Shown: positions 33,901 through 46,054 of the stretch, one piece after another
How positions within the stretch are numbered: position 1 is the stretch's first letter
How the letters are laid out: every line of letters begins with the position of its first letter
Source: Cytospora piceicola
Lineage: Eukaryota; Ascomycota; Sordariomycetes; Diaporthales; Cytosporaceae
Direction of reading: 5' to 3'
Assembly (NCBI GenBank): GCA_023375675.1
Contig: JALQBC010000007.1
Location: forward strand, 496,001 to 560,000
DNA length: 64,000 bases
The notes under the pieces: generated by a model
What the model was told of the DNA's origin: nothing
The model's input: only the letters and a program-made list of their open reading frames with translations
Databases searched by the model: none
Translations under genes and position numbers: made by a program

Positions 33901-36544
33901 TAGGCGTCTCTGAGCGGAAATCCCTGATAGAACCAAAGGTGACACCCCGCCCAATGTCCTTTGCGACCGGTGTGGAGCTACCGCTAGACACGCTAATCGG
34001 AGTGGTAGGACGAGTCGACTTGGGTGTGACCTTTGAAGCTGTCAAGTTCTGGGACGTCGCAGGGACGGTGTCCCTCATGGCACTGACGTGCTCTGTCTGT
34101 ACCTCGGCCACCGCCGCCTTGGGAGCAGCTATACCAAAACCTCGCTGCCCGAGACTGATCTGTCGGAGGAATTTCGGCGCCTTGAAGGCAGACAGTCTGG
34201 AGCTCGAGGGTGTGCCGTCCGAGCCTTTAGTTGAATAGGGATGCGAATTCGACTGATCTAGACTTTTCCGGCCCGACAGGCTGGCAACTGTTGGTACAGA
34301 TGGAGTGCTTATGGAGCTTCTTCGGTCGCCCACGGATGTGCCGAACAAGCTTGTGTCCTCGATAAGCTGTCTCCTCGTTCCATCTTCAAGCTCTCGAACG
34401 GCTCTGGGCGTCCGGTGCTGCCGCTTCCTTGCCACTAGCCGTGCTCTTGAGTTATCAAATTCCTGCAATTGCTTCCACAGAGTCTTCTCTCCCGGTTTTG
34501 CGTGCTTATCAGGGGCGAATTTGTGGAACCCATAGACGTAGTCGTGTAGCGGATCATGAATTTTCTCAGAATGTATCACGGCCACCTCTCTGAGATCATG
34601 AAGGCGACTTTTCGGCGCGACAGAGCCTTGCAGGACACTTTGCGGGAAAAATGGATCGCTGTGCAGTGGCATGGTCTCAATCTCATTCGTCTCCAAGACA
34701 CTCCTCATCTGCAAATCGTACATCCGACACCGAATTGGGAATTCATCTTGGTTATGCTTCGACTGATCAGCCACAGTCAGGGCAATGCCCTCAAACGACA
34801 AGGCATTATCAGAACTGCCTGTCCAGTAGGACACATGAAGCCACTGGGGCAGAGCATAACACCACTCATCGTGCTGCCGCATGGAGAAGGGCTCGAAGCG
34901 ACGTGAAATATCACTGCCCCTATTTGAAGTATACGATCCTGAAAGACTTTGGAAGCTGCTGCCAAGTGGCGTCGTGAGTTTGGGCGTGCTGCCGTGACTG
35001 AAGCTCAACCTTGCCTTGGAAGGGTGGTTTTCCGACTTGGCAGGATTGCGGTAGCGGAAGAGGGGAACCGAGTGTAAAGGTATTTTGGGCACGCAAATCA
35101 AATCGATGCCGATGCCATTGCCCACCAATGCTTCCGTCGTCCGTCTGAGCGTCTCGTAGTCAACCTCAAAAACGCCTGGGCCAGGAGATATCACCACAAT
35201 CGATATACCAGTACGCATCAGATCCCTGTCGATGTAATCATGGGCGAACAATGACGAGGCGAGGTTGATGGCTTCGAGAAGGTTTCCATACAAAGCCCTC
35301 GACGACTCGGCTCTCACAAGGCTCGTTGATGGGACCTTTCCACCGGGCTCTTCGGAGAGGTTTGGAATTGGGTTCATAGCCTTCAGGTGATGAATGCTAA
35401 TGTCCCGGCGAAAATAGTTGAATTCCCGCTTCAGCTGATATAGAATCTTGGTCCATTCACCACTCGCCATCTCGCTCACCACAACCCGGTAGAAGTCTTT
35501 GTATGGCCGCTTATCACCAGAGGCCTGGACTCCTGTGTAGTAATCGTTGTGGAAGGCGGCATTGCCTAGCTCGGCGGTTATACCGGTATCATATTCGACC
35601 CGGGCAAACAAGACGATGGTGACAAGGTGCTTCACCTTGAGGTCTGCCCATTTCTTAAACAGGGCAGGCAAAAATCCATTAACGACCTTGTTGAACATGA
35701 TCTCGCCAGAGTCGTCCGAGTCGAAATCCCACATCTCCTTGGCCATCTGGACGAAGAGAACATATCTGGCCGACTCGCTTCGGAAGATTGGCCGTGTGTT
35801 CTTCCCGAAGAAAGCCGCATGGACTTTTCGTCCTTCGACAAAGACAGCTGAAATCTGTGCTTTGACAGTACCCATAAAGAGCATCATCTGGCCCTTGTAG
35901 ACAGTACGGTCTGCGAGCTCTCCGACGGTGATCCTCCACATGTCCGAGCGTGACAGGTACTGGTCCTTGAAGGTCAACTCAACGTGAGACGCCTCGGTAG
36001 CAGGGTTGTTCTCATCGACTGGGGCCAAGATGACCTGGGACCCTTTTTTCATACCGAAGACATCGGCGATCTGTTTCGCAACATACAGCTCGACGTGAGG
36101 ATATCTAGCCTTCAGCTCTCTGGGCATATCTTTCACAACGAAGATGTATCTGTTAGACGGCTGGCTGGAATCGGACGCACCAGCCTTTCCTGCGTCCTGA
36201 GATGCCATCCTCTTTGCGGCGGTTGTCTGCTGCTTAGAGAACTCAGGCTTCAATATTTCTATCGAAACTACCATGCCAGGCTTGATACGACTGCTGAACA
36301 GGTCGAGGTTGAGAAGAATCTCGTCGCGGGCGAAGGACTCGTTGATAGTGACGGTGCACTTGCGCTCCGTACTGCCATTGTGATGCTCCCTGGGGTCCCC
36401 ACGGAGAGTCGAGTGGCTCGACATGGTGTCAGGAGATCGCGCCGACTCGGTTGCCAGCTTGTCTAGGCTGGTCCGGCTGAGCTGGCGTAGATGCGACGAC
36501 CACTGCGGCCGTCGTGGCCCCGAGGACGACGCATTGCGGGACAT
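30908..36544 (-). CDS. iml1: IML1/DEPDC5, GATOR1 (SEACIT) subunit
   Basis: IML1 with NPR2 and NPR3 forms the GATOR1/SEACIT complex at the vacuole, which inhibits TORC1 when amino acids are scarce by promoting GTP hydrolysis on the Rag-type GTPase Gtr1. A single frame without introns gives 1878 residues, a normal size for fungal IML1. The N-terminal domain includes [21 protein letters not shown] (about 84) and [13 protein letters not shown]. The structural core has [37 protein letters not shown] and [57 protein letters not shown] domain lies at about 1325-1410 ([21 protein letters not shown]...DGQYFYQ). The C-terminal domain has [27 protein letters not shown]. The extreme C-terminus is Gly/Pro/Ala-rich and more C/G-ending in codon use than the rest. 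Confidence 0.95.
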   Translation of the reverse strand: MSRNASSSGPRRPQWSSHLRQLSRTSLDKLATESARSPDTMSSHSTLRGDPREHHNGSTERKCTVTINESFARDEILLNLDLFSSRIKPGMVVSIEILKPEFSKQQTTAAKRMASQDAGKAGASDSSQPSNRYIFVVKDMPRELKARYPHVELYVAKQIADVFGMKKGSQVILAPVDENNPATEASHVELTFKDQYLSRSDMWRITVGELADRTVYKGQMMLFMGTVKAQISAVFVEGRKVHAAFFGKNTRPIFRSESARYVLFVQMAKEMWDFDSDDSGEIMFNKVVNGFLPALFKKWADLKVKHLVTIVLFARVEYDTGITAELGNAAFHNDYYTGVQASGDKRPYKDFYRVVVSEMASGEWTKILYQLKREFNYFRRDISIHHLKAMNPIPNLSEEPGGKVPSTSLVRAESSRALYGNLLEAINLASSLFAHDYIDRDLMRTGISIVVISPGPGVFEVDYETLRRTTEALVGNGIGIDLICVPKIPLHSVPLFRYRNPAKSENHPSKARLSFSHGSTPKLTTPLGSSFQSLSGSYTSNRGSDISRRFEPFSMRQHDEWCYALPQWLHVSYWTGSSDNALSFEGIALTVADQSKHNQDEFPIRCRMYDLQMRSVLETNEIETMPLHSDPFFPQSVLQGSVAPKSRLHDLREVAVIHSEKIHDPLHDYVYGFHKFAPDKHAKPGEKTLWKQLQEFDNSRARLVARKRQHRTPRAVRELEDGTRRQLIEDTSLFGTSVGDRRSSISTPSVPTVASLSGRKSLDQSNSHPYSTKGSDGTPSSSRLSAFKAPKFLRQISLGQRGFGIAAPKAAVAEVQTEHVSAMRDTVPATSQNLTASKVTPKSTRPTTPISVSSGSSTPVAKDIGRGVTFGSIRDFRSETPSRPMYIKSAQPSQDAIPQALNESLASTLRPSNFLRADNPEQKLSNLLRRAEFPGDEDAQRSKLLAGGVPELPAMLSPTTAMSPWLTVVNPSNPDTDKVDMARLYSRWQHVFVRPSEMRVMKWKSLCSPAAVPLTTEYFPTKEQFDSEYQRQPYNIAQDLDDDDLAEEPRSREEFLRELISLRFSQGFQVVIGPAVAKAFGQKHVKVGDLFSRNREIEDGTSVFMAVGNTIHQLSCVNETEVEVTIYVRKATEPTKPLDISGAIYRPAIRTLLDPDYETAEIDIITPKVERNWNYIDSFIGGHFDEMSESLRFWRARYVLIPTTSSKDLSNPKYADNEEEVRLEGIKYLAQQWLKHRYVPPSERRFQPQGPRMSKDPNPLDIVYKTEDPSVVIAAELETLPLIETLDPGNRRGHLVTNTKQFRKSTFSNASLAEAMQQPVEDGGVRLQNRRWHLRLHYNCFIGSDMTSWLLSNFEDLESREEAEALGNSLMVDKTRDDDKDGAKEPGLFEHVEKRHQFRDGQYFYQISSEYAKPHPPGWFNSARRNFASAPSTPLSENTPRESPRPSASQRPGSIHEEDSSTSSGTTPIIPPADPGSKGRPKVALSKVMKYDVDPRKRSYRPERIDLHYDRLHNPDSCYHIRIEWMNTTAKLIEDAVEQWSRDMTRFGLRLVEVPIAEARSISETNPFRRPYIIKLAIPPPDQQPVTYYDPTSFTPQMKSEQHFYQKAVLRKLDFVLDVEAASNFPTDVEVTFSWGKPDYKHTQYIHRSGTVTAQITDDGDFLILANKLYTNRAAMAARERELRNEQQAAIDRGNGAGRGPIGGAYTAHGLGGATPASSPMARPVQTSAPMFTSPVVGAVSTVPSMDQPFAPPKNGGGNITASIGMEPSSIKSNFERLCTDPEVLGAFYKEVLEQAGEGRLKPAVMATPGMGPVVADINIPTLGLPPAVLAAQQQYQANAGEGGPAAPASPASGPKTASPGIMMTASQLLRRRSIQHN

Positions 36545-37678
36545 GGATGGAGATGAGATGAAAGAATAGCTTCTTCAGGTGACTGATTGTATCATTTTTC
36601 TCGACGCCTCTTCATTACGAGGCTCATAGAGCCAGAAGACGGCGTTGAACTGACAGCAATGCAATTCAGAATAATATAGGATGATTCACAGTCTTGGGGA
36701 CCATATTTGACAGACGAATTGGGCGAAGCTCATATGGCGATGAAGGTCGTCGAGACGGCAGATTGACGGAGCTGACTTACCGCCTTCTGGATTAGGTCGG
36801 CGTACTGGCATGGGCCTCGGGATTAATACGGAGCACAGATTAGATAAGCCCACTTACACTTGTATATATACAGTGCTTACATTGCCTGCTGCAGTACCTA
36901 TCAGAGTACCTAGTCGTCGTCATGCTCGCCATACATCTGTCTCTGTTCGCTATGACCGCACGACCCGAGCCGTAGGAGGGGAAAACCACGGCTGTCAATT
37001 TAATCTTCTAGTGTATGACAGTATCTGTGTGTCACTCAGAGTCAATCTGACAGGTAAATATATACCTGGGTCTGTAAACAAATCCAAGTACCTTATTACG
37101 GCCTCGATGCGCGGGAAGTGAACTGGCAGTCAGTCAATCGCTCAGTCATACAGTCACACGAAGCGAAACAGTCGTCCACTCAACTATTGCCAAGTCAGCA
37201 TCTGAGACGGAAACTGCTCGGCTCACCCTAAAACGACGAGACGGAGCCTCCGCTGGTGACTTTAAGGCCGATCTGAGAGAGCCAGCCGATCAAGCCAACA
37301 ACGGCCTTCGGCACCTCCTCCCTGTATGACCGAGCTTGAACGCAGCGGCGCAGTCATGGAGGTTCTCCTCATAGACGATTGGCTTACTACGTCTCATATT
37401 CCTCCGTCTCGATCCGCCTAGAGTCGGCTGCATCTTACACATGAGTTTCTTGGGTATACAAACAATCTTGATTTATTCAACACTTGATGTTGACTTACCC
37501 GTGTGTTTCATCTCCCCTTTCTTGTTGATATCAACAACATACTGCATTGTAAAGCCACCTTCGGGACAAGTTGTGTTATTCTCATATCTATTCTCAACCT
37601 AGTTGAAACCTTTTCTGGATCAATTCCATTCCTAGTCTTGCTTTCTCACATCTCTCTTGGAGTGACGAATTGTCCACG
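36545..37678. promoter_or_regulatory. divergent promoter region, IML1 and CDF zinc transporter
   Basis: 1.1 kb between head-to-head genes. T-rich pyrimidine leader sequence with TTCATCTCCCC precedes the transporter start at 37679. No open frame is convincing. I could not identify a clear zinc-responsive ACCTTNAAGGT-type site by eye. Confidence 0.5.
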
Positions 37679-39223
37679 ATGGCGTTCAGTCTCGGCGCAA
37701 AGGAGCGGCTCATCATCACGATCGCCATCTCGTTTTCATTCTTCGTGGCCGAGATCACAGGTCAGCGAGCCCGGAACTGGACGGAAAGAAAGCCTTCGCA
37801 CGCATGCTCTGAACCTGACATTTTCCATAGTGGCTTTTAAAACCAGGTCTCTCGCACTGCTGGCAGATGCCTTTCACTACGTGAGATCGTCCGAGCTCAG
37901 CGGTACTACGGACCACACCCGATTGACTGAACCTCCAGATGAATGACCTGGTCTCGCTTGTCGTCGCCCTGACTGCTGTTATTGTGAGTTTGAAGGATGG
38001 TGCCGGGTGAGTTTCCTCGGCTCACCTATCATACAGATCTCCGAGCGGGCAAAGTCACCGAGAGATCTCTCGTTCGGTTGGCAAAGGGCTAGTCTTCTCG
38101 GTGCCTTCTTCAATGGTGTCTTCCTCCTGGCTCTTGGAATAAGCATATTCCTACAGACCATTGAGAGGTTTATATCCATCGAGCGTGGGTTAAAAGTTCC
38201 TATCGTCACCAGGCTGTTCTGACATGACCCAGGCATCGAAGACCCAAGACTCGTTATGATAGTGGGCTGTGTCGGCCTAGGACTGAACATCATCAGTGCG
38301 ACGTTTGTACATGGTGAGCGCCGGGGAACAGACCAATGCACAACTATGCGATGCTGTACTAACTTGTGCTGCAGAACACCACGGCCACGATCATTCACAT
38401 GACCACGGCCACAGTGATGACGATGTCCATGGCCACCACCTTGACCCCATCGTGACTGGCAGCACAACAGACCAGAGTGCAAGCGCCTTCCAGACTCACG
38501 CAGAGCACCGTCACAACGTGGCCCAGCTTAAGAAGCCCGGCCGTGATCTTGGCATGCTCGGCGTTCTCGTCCACGTCATTGGAGATGCCATCAACAACAT
38601 TGGTGTCATCGTTGCCGCCGTCATAATCTGGCAGACGCAATTCGAGGCGCGTTTCTATGCAGACCCGGCGGCGAGCATGTTCATCGCCATCATGATCTTC
38701 GTCAGCGCAATACCACTAACCAGGAACTCGGGGGCCATCTTGCTCGAAAGTGCCCCACGGGGTGTCAAGATCGAGGACGTGAAGCATGACCTTGAACAGG
38801 TACGTCCGATGTCTTGAGTCGGGATAGATATTGTTTGTCTCTGGCAGTCCACTAAAACAACCGGCGACCCAGATCCCTGGCATAGAATCAGTCCACGAGC
38901 TACACATCTGGCGGCTCGACCAGCAAAAGGCTATTGCATCGGCGCACGTCGTCGTCTCGGACCAGTCTGTCTCCAGCTTCATCGAGAAGGCCCGCACCGT
39001 CAACGAGTGTCTCCATGCCTATGGCATCCACTCGGCGACGCTTCAGCCAGAAACGGTGGGCTCGGAGGGGGATGGTAGCACTCGGGAGGGTTCCGTACAC
39101 GGCAGTGTCTCCGACGGGACCGGCTCTTCTCTTAGAAGGAGGAGGCTTGACCCGGCGGCCTGCCAGATGATTTGCAGCAGTCTTTGCCACAACCTTATGT
39201 GCTGCACGAAGATTGAGACGTGA
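37679..39223 (+). CDS. CDF-family zinc transporter (ZRC1/COT1-like)
   Basis: Cation diffusion facilitators of the ZRC1/COT1 group are zinc/proton antiporters that store zinc in the vacuole. Seven exons: 37679-37760, 37831-37880, 37939-37983, 38037-38184, 38233-38313, 38375-38799, 38873-39223. They total 1182 nt and encode 393 residues. Six membrane segments are expected. The zinc-binding pairs are visible: LLADAFHYMND in the second segment (HxxND) and HVIGDAINNIG in the fifth (HxxGD). Between segments four and five is a His-rich loop, HHGHDHSHDHGHSDDD, typical of zinc-selective CDFs. The C-terminal cytosolic domain has VHELHIWRLDQQKAIASAHV. The tail ends in a Cys-rich CQMICSSLCHNLMCC. Introns are only about 48-75 bp, so exon limits rest on frame and motifs. 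Confidence 0.92.
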
Positions 39224-39546
39224 AAAGGCTGGATAGTCTGCTTGCAGGACAAGAGGTCCGTCTTTCGACGGCTAGGGGCAGATTTCAAGATTGTCCTGGG
39301 AGAGCATAGAAAGCGAATGCTGCGCTATATCATCGTCAACGAACGGCATGTCTTTCAAGTGTTAGATCTTCACCTCACCCCAGAAATCCTGGTCATTTCA
39401 ATGAGTGCGTAGTTCTGACAGGGACGCGTGATGTCCACATCAAATTCGCAGAAGAAGAAAGAAGATACCAGGCAAAACCCCTGTGTGTAACGGCGGACCA
39501 CAAAACACTTGAATTTGACTTTGACTACCTAGGTCGACAGACCACC
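39224..39546. other. convergent spacer, zinc transporter and DBP10
   Basis: Both flanking genes end here. It contains TACCTAGGTC at 39525-39534, a single-base variant of the recurring palindrome. No gene is visible. Confidence 0.5.
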
Positions 39547-42363
39547 TCACCTCTTGCCGCCCCTCTTCGCCGGCCGGGCATTCTTGGCCCTCTTCATCTC
39601 CTCGACCTTCCTCGAGCGGACGATGTCGTCCTTGCTCTTGATCTCCTTCCTGCTGCCCGCGCCGTCCTTGAACTTGCCGATCCTCTTCTCCTTGGCCTCG
39701 GCCACCCTCTTCTTGCGGACCTCGAAGTCGTCGCGGTACTTGTCCGCCTCCTTGGGCGCCTTCTCCTGCTTGTGCTTGTAGTGCTGCCAGCCGCCCTGGT
39801 CGCCGCCCCCCGTGAGCCGCGGCAGGTTGCCCTTCTCCTGCTCGCCGACGTGCGGCAACTTGCCCAGCCTGTGCGCCCGCCTCCACCTGTCGAACCGGCC
39901 CGACTGGAACGACGCCGCGATCTTGACGCCGCTCTCGCCCCGGATCATGCGCGACTTGACACCCCTCGAGCCGTCGGCGTCGTTGGCCGTCGAGACGTAC
40001 TTGTTCTGCTTCTTGTCCCAGCGCATCTTGGACCGGGCCGGCTCGCCAAAGGACTTGGCGCCGTCGTCGTTGGTCAGGTCCATGGTGACGTTGCGGGCGG
40101 CCTCGACGAACGAGGGGCCGCCGTTGTTCACGCTGTAGCCCTTCTCCTCGTTTGCGTTGATTGTCCTCGGGGTGTATGACATGAAGAACTCGGAGTCTTT
40201 CGCGGTCTTCTTTCCATCCTTCCGTGCGTTATTGTTTTCGTAGTCGGCGTGTTTTGTTACGGTTACTTCGAGATCTGAGTCTGACATGGCATCGTCCTCA
40301 TCGTCCTCGTCGTCCTCATCGATGTCCTTTTGACCCACTGGGAACTCGTCGTTGCTGTCGGCCTCTTCTGCGTCGCTGACATTGTCGGGAGATGGCGCAT
40401 CGCCCATCTCGACGTCGTCCTCGGCGTGCTCTGCCTTGGAATCCCTTACCATGTGGTTTTTCGGAGTGATCTTTGCCCGAATGCTCCGCATGACTTCCGC
40501 TCCCGAATTTGTTTTCTCCTTCTTGCCCATTTTAACCTCAAAGATCGTTTCCTTTGGCCTCCAGTTGCCGATCCTGGCAAGCATGTCATTGCGAGCATTC
40601 TCTAGTTCGTCGTCGAACTCCCCGAACAGTGGATGAAGCTGGTTCCATCCCTTGGAGATGACAATTTCTTTGGCCCTCTTTGCACTCTGGCTTGAGGCGG
40701 AATTTCTCGTCCTGATGTACAGCTTCTCAGCCTTACCAGCCACCTGCCGCAAAGCCTTCACGTCCTCGTTCTCCTTGATCAGCTTGTTCAGCCACTCGAC
40801 ATGCTGCTCAATCTCCGAACGCCGCAGAGAGCCGACTACCATATCCTCTCTGTAGGACGGCGATTCGCCTCCTTCTCGGCCGAGAATGAGCTTCCTGCCG
40901 AGGAATAGCTGAAGATCGATCAAGTAGGGGGCATCCGCGTCTTGCATTATGCTGTAACTCCAACCTGTCTTGTCCGCTCGCGCTGTTCGACCAACACGAT
41001 GGACAAAGACCTTAGGCTGAGGGGGGAAATCGTAGTTGATAACATTTGCCAACACCGGAATATCGATACCACGTGCTGCCACGTCTGTGACGACGAGGAT
41101 ATTTGTCTTTCCTCGGCGGAAGTTGTCAACGTGAATCATACGTGCGGTCTGATCCAACGAACCGTACACGTATGACACTGTGAAACCCTGCTCACGCAGC
41201 AAGGCACTCAGGTATTCAACGTGGTGCTTGGTAGCTGTGAAAACGATTGTCGAGTGTTCCGTCGGCTTCTCCGCATTGGGGTTTTCTCCACCTCGCTTTC
41301 GCTTATTCGACTTATTCGATTGGAACGGGACAACTTCGGTTGAGCCCGTGGGCATCTTGATGATGTCGTGCAGGATGTGAAGAAGAGCTGCCTCCTTCTC
41401 CGCAGACTTGACGCCAAAGAACGCGCTCTCCAGCTTAGGCGACACCTTGGTCTCAGCGTCCAGTCGCACCAGACTCGGATCTTGCAAGCCTGCGCGTGCA
41501 AACTCCACCAGAGATGCCGGGAGCGTGGCAGAGAACAGCAAGGTCTGCCTTGATAATGGAAGAGCGTGCAGAATCTCGGCAAGTTGGGCTCCGAAACCCA
41601 TTTCGAACAGCCGATCTGCCTCGTCGAACACAACGTATTTTATGGATGACAAGCTCAAGTTCATCTCCACCTTCAAATGCAAGAATCGACCGGGTGTTGC
41701 GATGATAATGTCTGGATTTGTCGTCATGAAGCCGAACTGTTCTTCCAAGCTGTCACCTCCCACGAGCAAAACACACTTCAGATCTGTTCCCTTGCCAAAC
41801 TCCTTGACGACCTTCAATGTCTGCAGCGCAAGTTCTCGAGATGGGGACATAATCAAAGCTCGGGCTCCAACCATGGCACTGTGGGCCTTGAGTCGCTCGA
41901 TCATGGGTATAACGAATGCCGCAGTCTTTCCGGAACCTGTCCTTGCCATACCCACGACATCTTTACGTTGTAGTACAAGTGGGATCGCCTTGCGCTGAAT
42001 AGGTGTTGGTTGGTTGAAACCTTTGCGAAGGATAGCGCCGAGAAGTTTCGCATTCAAACCTAGGAATCGTTAATCCAGTCCTAGTTTACAGATCAAATTG
42101 CGAAGGCAATACATACCCATGCTTTGGAAACCACCACTCTTCTGTCCGGTCTTGCCCTTGAGATTGGTGGTTTTCCGGTATGAGGCGGCCTGCTTCAGGG
42201 CAATGAACGCCTCGTCGCCATCTTCGTCGACATCGTCGAGGAAACCGAAGCCCTCCTCGGCTGTCGCCCGGTTGTTGTTGTCCTTGGGGACATTATCGGT
42301 GGTCAGAGAGTCGAAGATATCGACCTCTGCTTCTGAGCGTGCCGGCGATACTGCGCGAGGCAT
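39547..42363 (-). CDS. dbp10: DBP10-family DEAD-box RNA helicase
   Basis: DBP10 is a nucleolar ATP-dependent RNA helicase for 60S ribosomal subunit assembly. Two exons on the minus strand, 42363-42117 and 42059-39547, encode 919 residues. The helicase core begins after the intron with [22 protein letters not shown] (Q motif). Motifs follow in order: ARTGSGKT (I), PSRELALQ (Ia), TPGR (Ib), [13 protein letters not shown] (II), FSATLP (III), [12 protein letters not shown] (V), HRVGRTARA (VI). The tail is long and charged, with acidic runs (EDDEDD), then the DBP10 C-terminal domain and a Lys/Arg-rich end ([10 protein letters not shown]). The ORF starts [17 protein letters not shown]. The C-terminal 200 codons are nearly all C/G-ending while the core is mixed. 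Confidence 0.96.
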
Positions 42364-42654
42364 TTTCAAAAGATGGTACGGAAGATGGTATTTGGGTGTT
42401 GCTGAGGAGGAACTTATTAGAAAGTCCCACTGTCACTTAGTATTCTTGCAAGTGAAGCCGCCCAAATTTTTGGGCAGGGGTCTTTATCGATAAAGAAGCC
42501 ACAAGTGGGGACTGTTGCCCCTTGCCGCATGGGACCCCTGTCCACGTTTCCACCCACGACCGCACTCCACAACGGCTTCAGCCCGCCTTGCGACAATCGT
42601 TCCATCTACCCAGCTCAGCTCGGTAACAAACCTCACGAACCAGTAGTGAACAGT
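42364..42654. promoter_or_regulatory. divergent promoter, DBP10 and J protein
   Basis: A compact 291-base divergent region between DBP10 and the SPF31-like gene. No other feature is visible. Confidence 0.5.
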
Positions 42655-43420
42655 ATGGCATCCAACGACGAACAACCAGATGACAAGAGAGATGCGCTCG
42701 ACATTCTCGAGGCCGAGGGCAAGGAATGGGAAAAGGCAAGTCTTTCCACCCCTCCCCCGATCTCCACTCCCGCACCTACTTTCATGTGACAGCCGTGCCG
42801 ACATACTAACACCCGCCCCCCCCTTTCCTCGCAAACAGGATGCCGAGATCGACCGCATCCTCAAGGCCTTCCGGCTCGACGCCTACGCCGTCCTGGGCCT
42901 GAAGCCCGGCGTCCCGGACGTCGACATCAAGAACATCTACCGCAAGAAGTCGCTGCTCATCCACCCCGACAAGACGAAGAACCCGCGCGCGCCCGACGCC
43001 TTCGACCGGCTGAAGAAGGCGCAGACAGAGCTCATGGACGAGAAGCACCGCGAGCGGCTGGACGAGGCCATCGCGGACGCGCGCATGCTGCTCATCCGCG
43101 AGAACAAGTGGACGGTGGACTCGCCCGAGGTCAAGGAGCCGGACGCCGAGTTTGAGAAGAAGTGGGCCGAGAAGACGGTGCAGGTCCTGATCGACAACGA
43201 GCAGCGGCGGAGGCGGCAGGTGAAGGGCCAGATGCAGGAGGAGGGACGGCAGCAGAGGAAGGAGGACACTGAGCTGGACGATAGGAAGAGGAAGAGGCAA
43301 CATGAGCAGGACTGGGAGGCCACGAGGGACCAGAGGATCGATTCGTGGCGGTCATTTCAAAAGGGCAAGACGGGTGGCGAGCCAGGCAAGAAGAAAAAGA
43401 AGACTAAACCTATCGGCTAG
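42655..43420 (+). CDS. spf31: J-domain protein, SPF31/DNAJC8-like
   Basis: A small nuclear-type J protein. Homologues (S. pombe Spf31, animal DNAJC8) associate with the spliceosome. Exons 42655-42735 and 42839-43420 encode 220 residues. The intron has a GC donor: exon end AAG is followed by GCAAGT, and no GT donor nearby keeps frame; a CTAAC branch site and CAG acceptor follow. The J domain is at about 40-105: DAYAVLGLKPGVPDVDIKNIYRKKSLLIHPDKTKNPRAPDAF, with the HPD motif that stimulates Hsp70 ATPase. The rest is a long basic and acidic helix rich in Glu, Arg and Lys ending in KKKKKTKPIG, a likely nuclear localisation signal. The gene converges with SYO1. Confidence 0.92.
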
Positions 43421-43938
43421 AGTCACTGGGCTCACAAGCTTGGCCAGTCGGTCGCAATGGACGTTTTGCTTACGGTACAGATCCTACGGTATGAAGGCAT
43501 GTCGAGAAACGGGGAACAGGCCCGGATGCAGGTACGGAGTTACGCAAGCATTACATTCGAAGACCTTTTTATTTCAAAAGGTTGGGAGGTGCGGCGGAGT
43601 TATGGACGATTATGTTGGGAAGCCCTCTATCTTTTGCCATCCACTTTCTTCGAGGTTCAATACATCGGTTTTGAGAGGTTTGCACGACCCATTCAAAAAT
43701 GGTGCCAACCAATGGCACTACGTTCGTCTTATTGACACTATGAACAGTTAACCCGCGCATCCTGCGCTAGAATGAGTTAAATTTCACAAACGCCCTCAAT
43801 GCAGGTAAGCTCTCCTCGAAGCCGTTATACTCCCGCTTGCAAGTTGCTTGTTGCTCTTCCCCGTGATTGCGACGCATACCGACTTGTCTGTTCCGTGCAG
43901 ACGTGGCTCTGCAAACAACCTTCCGCTTCGCGACACCT
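43421..43938. other. convergent spacer, J protein and SYO1
   Basis: About 520 bases holding the 3' flanks of both genes. Short open frames (up to about 90 codons) show no family resemblance. Confidence 0.5.
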
Positions 43939-46054
43939 TCAGGCCTTCGGGGGATGGGTCTTCTTGTACTTGATGAAGCGGTCCAAGTTCAAGATGGTGT
44001 CATCTACTCGAGCTCTCAGCTCACTCGTCGCTCCCCGCTTGTCGATCGTCTTTGCCATGGTCCTCATCTTAGGTAGGATACCCTCGAGATGCTTTGAGAA
44101 GTTGTCCTTGCAGAAGACGGCCTGGTCGCACGCGTGGCTCTCGTCGCCGTAGATTTCCATCAACTGGTTCAAAGCCTCCACGGCATCCGCGGCAGGTGTC
44201 TCTGGCAAGGCGTCGAGGATCGTCACCAGGAAAATGCCGATCTCACGGTTGCGATCGATCGGTGCAGGGTCTTTGGCGAGCTGGCCCAGAACGCCGATGC
44301 ACTTGACACCTAGAGCCTGGAACGGGTCTGCGTCTTCTTGTTCTGGTTGGTCTTCGGCCTTGGCTGGAAGACCTCTTGAGGCCTTATATAGGGCCATGAA
44401 CTTTCTGTGCTCATCACCCAATAGGGGCGTGGAGCCCTGTAGAGTTCGGGCAACAGCCCATGCAACGCTCGTAACCTGAGCAGCCAGTGAGACATCTGCA
44501 GTATCAGTCGCCAGAACCAGGACGATGACCTTGGACCAGATTCGCTTGGCCACCGGAGACCAAGCATCAAGGATGGGCGCATTTCCAGCCTTTGAGTAGT
44601 CGAAACAAGACATTGTCCAGGCGATGTTGTTCAGGGTGGACAGCGCCTCGCTTTGTATGACAATGGATTCCTCCGTTGAGGGTGCCAGGTTCGAAAGGCG
44701 GATGATGTGCGGCATCGCTTTCGAAAGATATTCCTTAAGCGTCGGTAATTCGTCGATTTCTCCATCGTCATCATCACTGTCGTCTCCTCTCAGAACGTGT
44801 TCCATGTCCTCTTCGATCGCGTCACTGTCCATTTCGTCATCCTCTTCCTCGGCACCATTATCACCGTCGGCGTCGTCAGCATCTTCAACGTCCAAAGCGT
44901 CCATAGCGTCGGCCGCATCCAGTTGCCCGTCTTCGTCGCTTCCTTGCTTCATATCCTCATCCTCGCCAAGCTCCATAGCCTCATCATCCTTGATGCCGTT
45001 CCACTCCTCCTTGGCCTTGATCTTGCTGCCTTTGGCCACAGCACCCTGCAAGTCAGTCGCAATGGAAGCGAGGATCTCCAGGGCGAGTGTGACTGCCTCA
45101 GGAGTAACACCGCCAATGATCTGGTATGTCTTGGGGTCCTGTCGTGTGCGCTCCAAAACTTGGGACAGATTGGGGATGATTTTGGCATCCGTGGCACCGT
45201 CCTGGCCAGGGCTTGCATCAATCCACTCGAGCGACGTGAAGATATTGTGGAGGATGCCGCAAGAGTAGACCGACTTCACGTCTGTACCCTCCTTGAGCTT
45301 CGTCAGATGTCTGAAACAATTTGACTGATCAGCAAGTATCAACTGTGATACTTTTAGGTTGTCTTCGGATAGCGTCATCAAACAGTTCAGAGCCTCGTTG
45401 AGAATTTCATAAGGCGTAGACTTGTGAGTGACAAGGAAGCAGAGGAAAGGCAGGAGCTGAGGATTGGTAGCAATGGCATCCACAATCTCGTCCCGGGCCA
45501 CGGCGAAGGCAGTGAGAAGAGCAAGCAGTGATGTGGTAATACTCCATACGACCTGCTGCTGCGCCTGGGTTGATTTGGTAAAACCCGTATCCGCAACCGT
45601 CTGGATAATCTGGAGGAACTGTCAGTCAAGCCGAGTTGGAGGGCAAGCACGAAAAACTCACATTCTTAGCAGCATGCTGCATAGCGGTCAGTGTGTCAAG
45701 TCTGAACAAGTGAACGCAGAAGTCGCTTTCCTCCTCGGAAGCAATGACCCTCAAGATCTCCCAGCCAGCGGCACGGCTGTCGAGGCTGTCATCGGTCAGA
45801 GTCTCGGTAAGGAGAATCTGCACGATCTGCTCTCTCAGCAACAACTTGCGGCACTTGTCGTCCTGGACAATGTTGGCAACTGCGCTGGAGGCAGCTGATC
45901 GAGCCTTGGGGTCAGAGCTCCTCAGGTCCTTGATGACAGGCAGAATGCTCTTCTCCCTGAGGGCGGCCAGCTCAGGATCCGTGGGTGCCTTGACAGCCTT
46001 TACAGCGATTGGGTCGGCACGAGCATTGCCTCTGTTTCGGCGTGCTTTGCCCAT
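43939..46054 (-). CDS. syo1: SYO1 symportin, ARM/HEAT-repeat chaperone of uL18 and uL5
   Basis: Symportin 1 binds ribosomal proteins L5 and L11 together and couples their nuclear import through Kap104 to 5S RNP assembly. Exons 46054-45662 and 45609-43939 encode 687 residues. The N-terminus MGKARRNRGNARADPIAVKAVK is basic and matches the PY-NLS/importin-binding end of the family. The first repeats have LPVIKDLRSSDPKARSAASSAVANIVQDDKCRKLLLREQIVQILLTETLTDDSLDSRAAGWEILRV. Helical repeats continue to the end. A long acidic loop (about 310-390; DEDMKQGSDEDG, EEEDDEMDSDAIEEDME, GDDSDDDDGEIDELP) matches the acidic loop of SYO1 that contacts its cargo. Length agrees with the Chaetomium protein. Confidence 0.95.
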
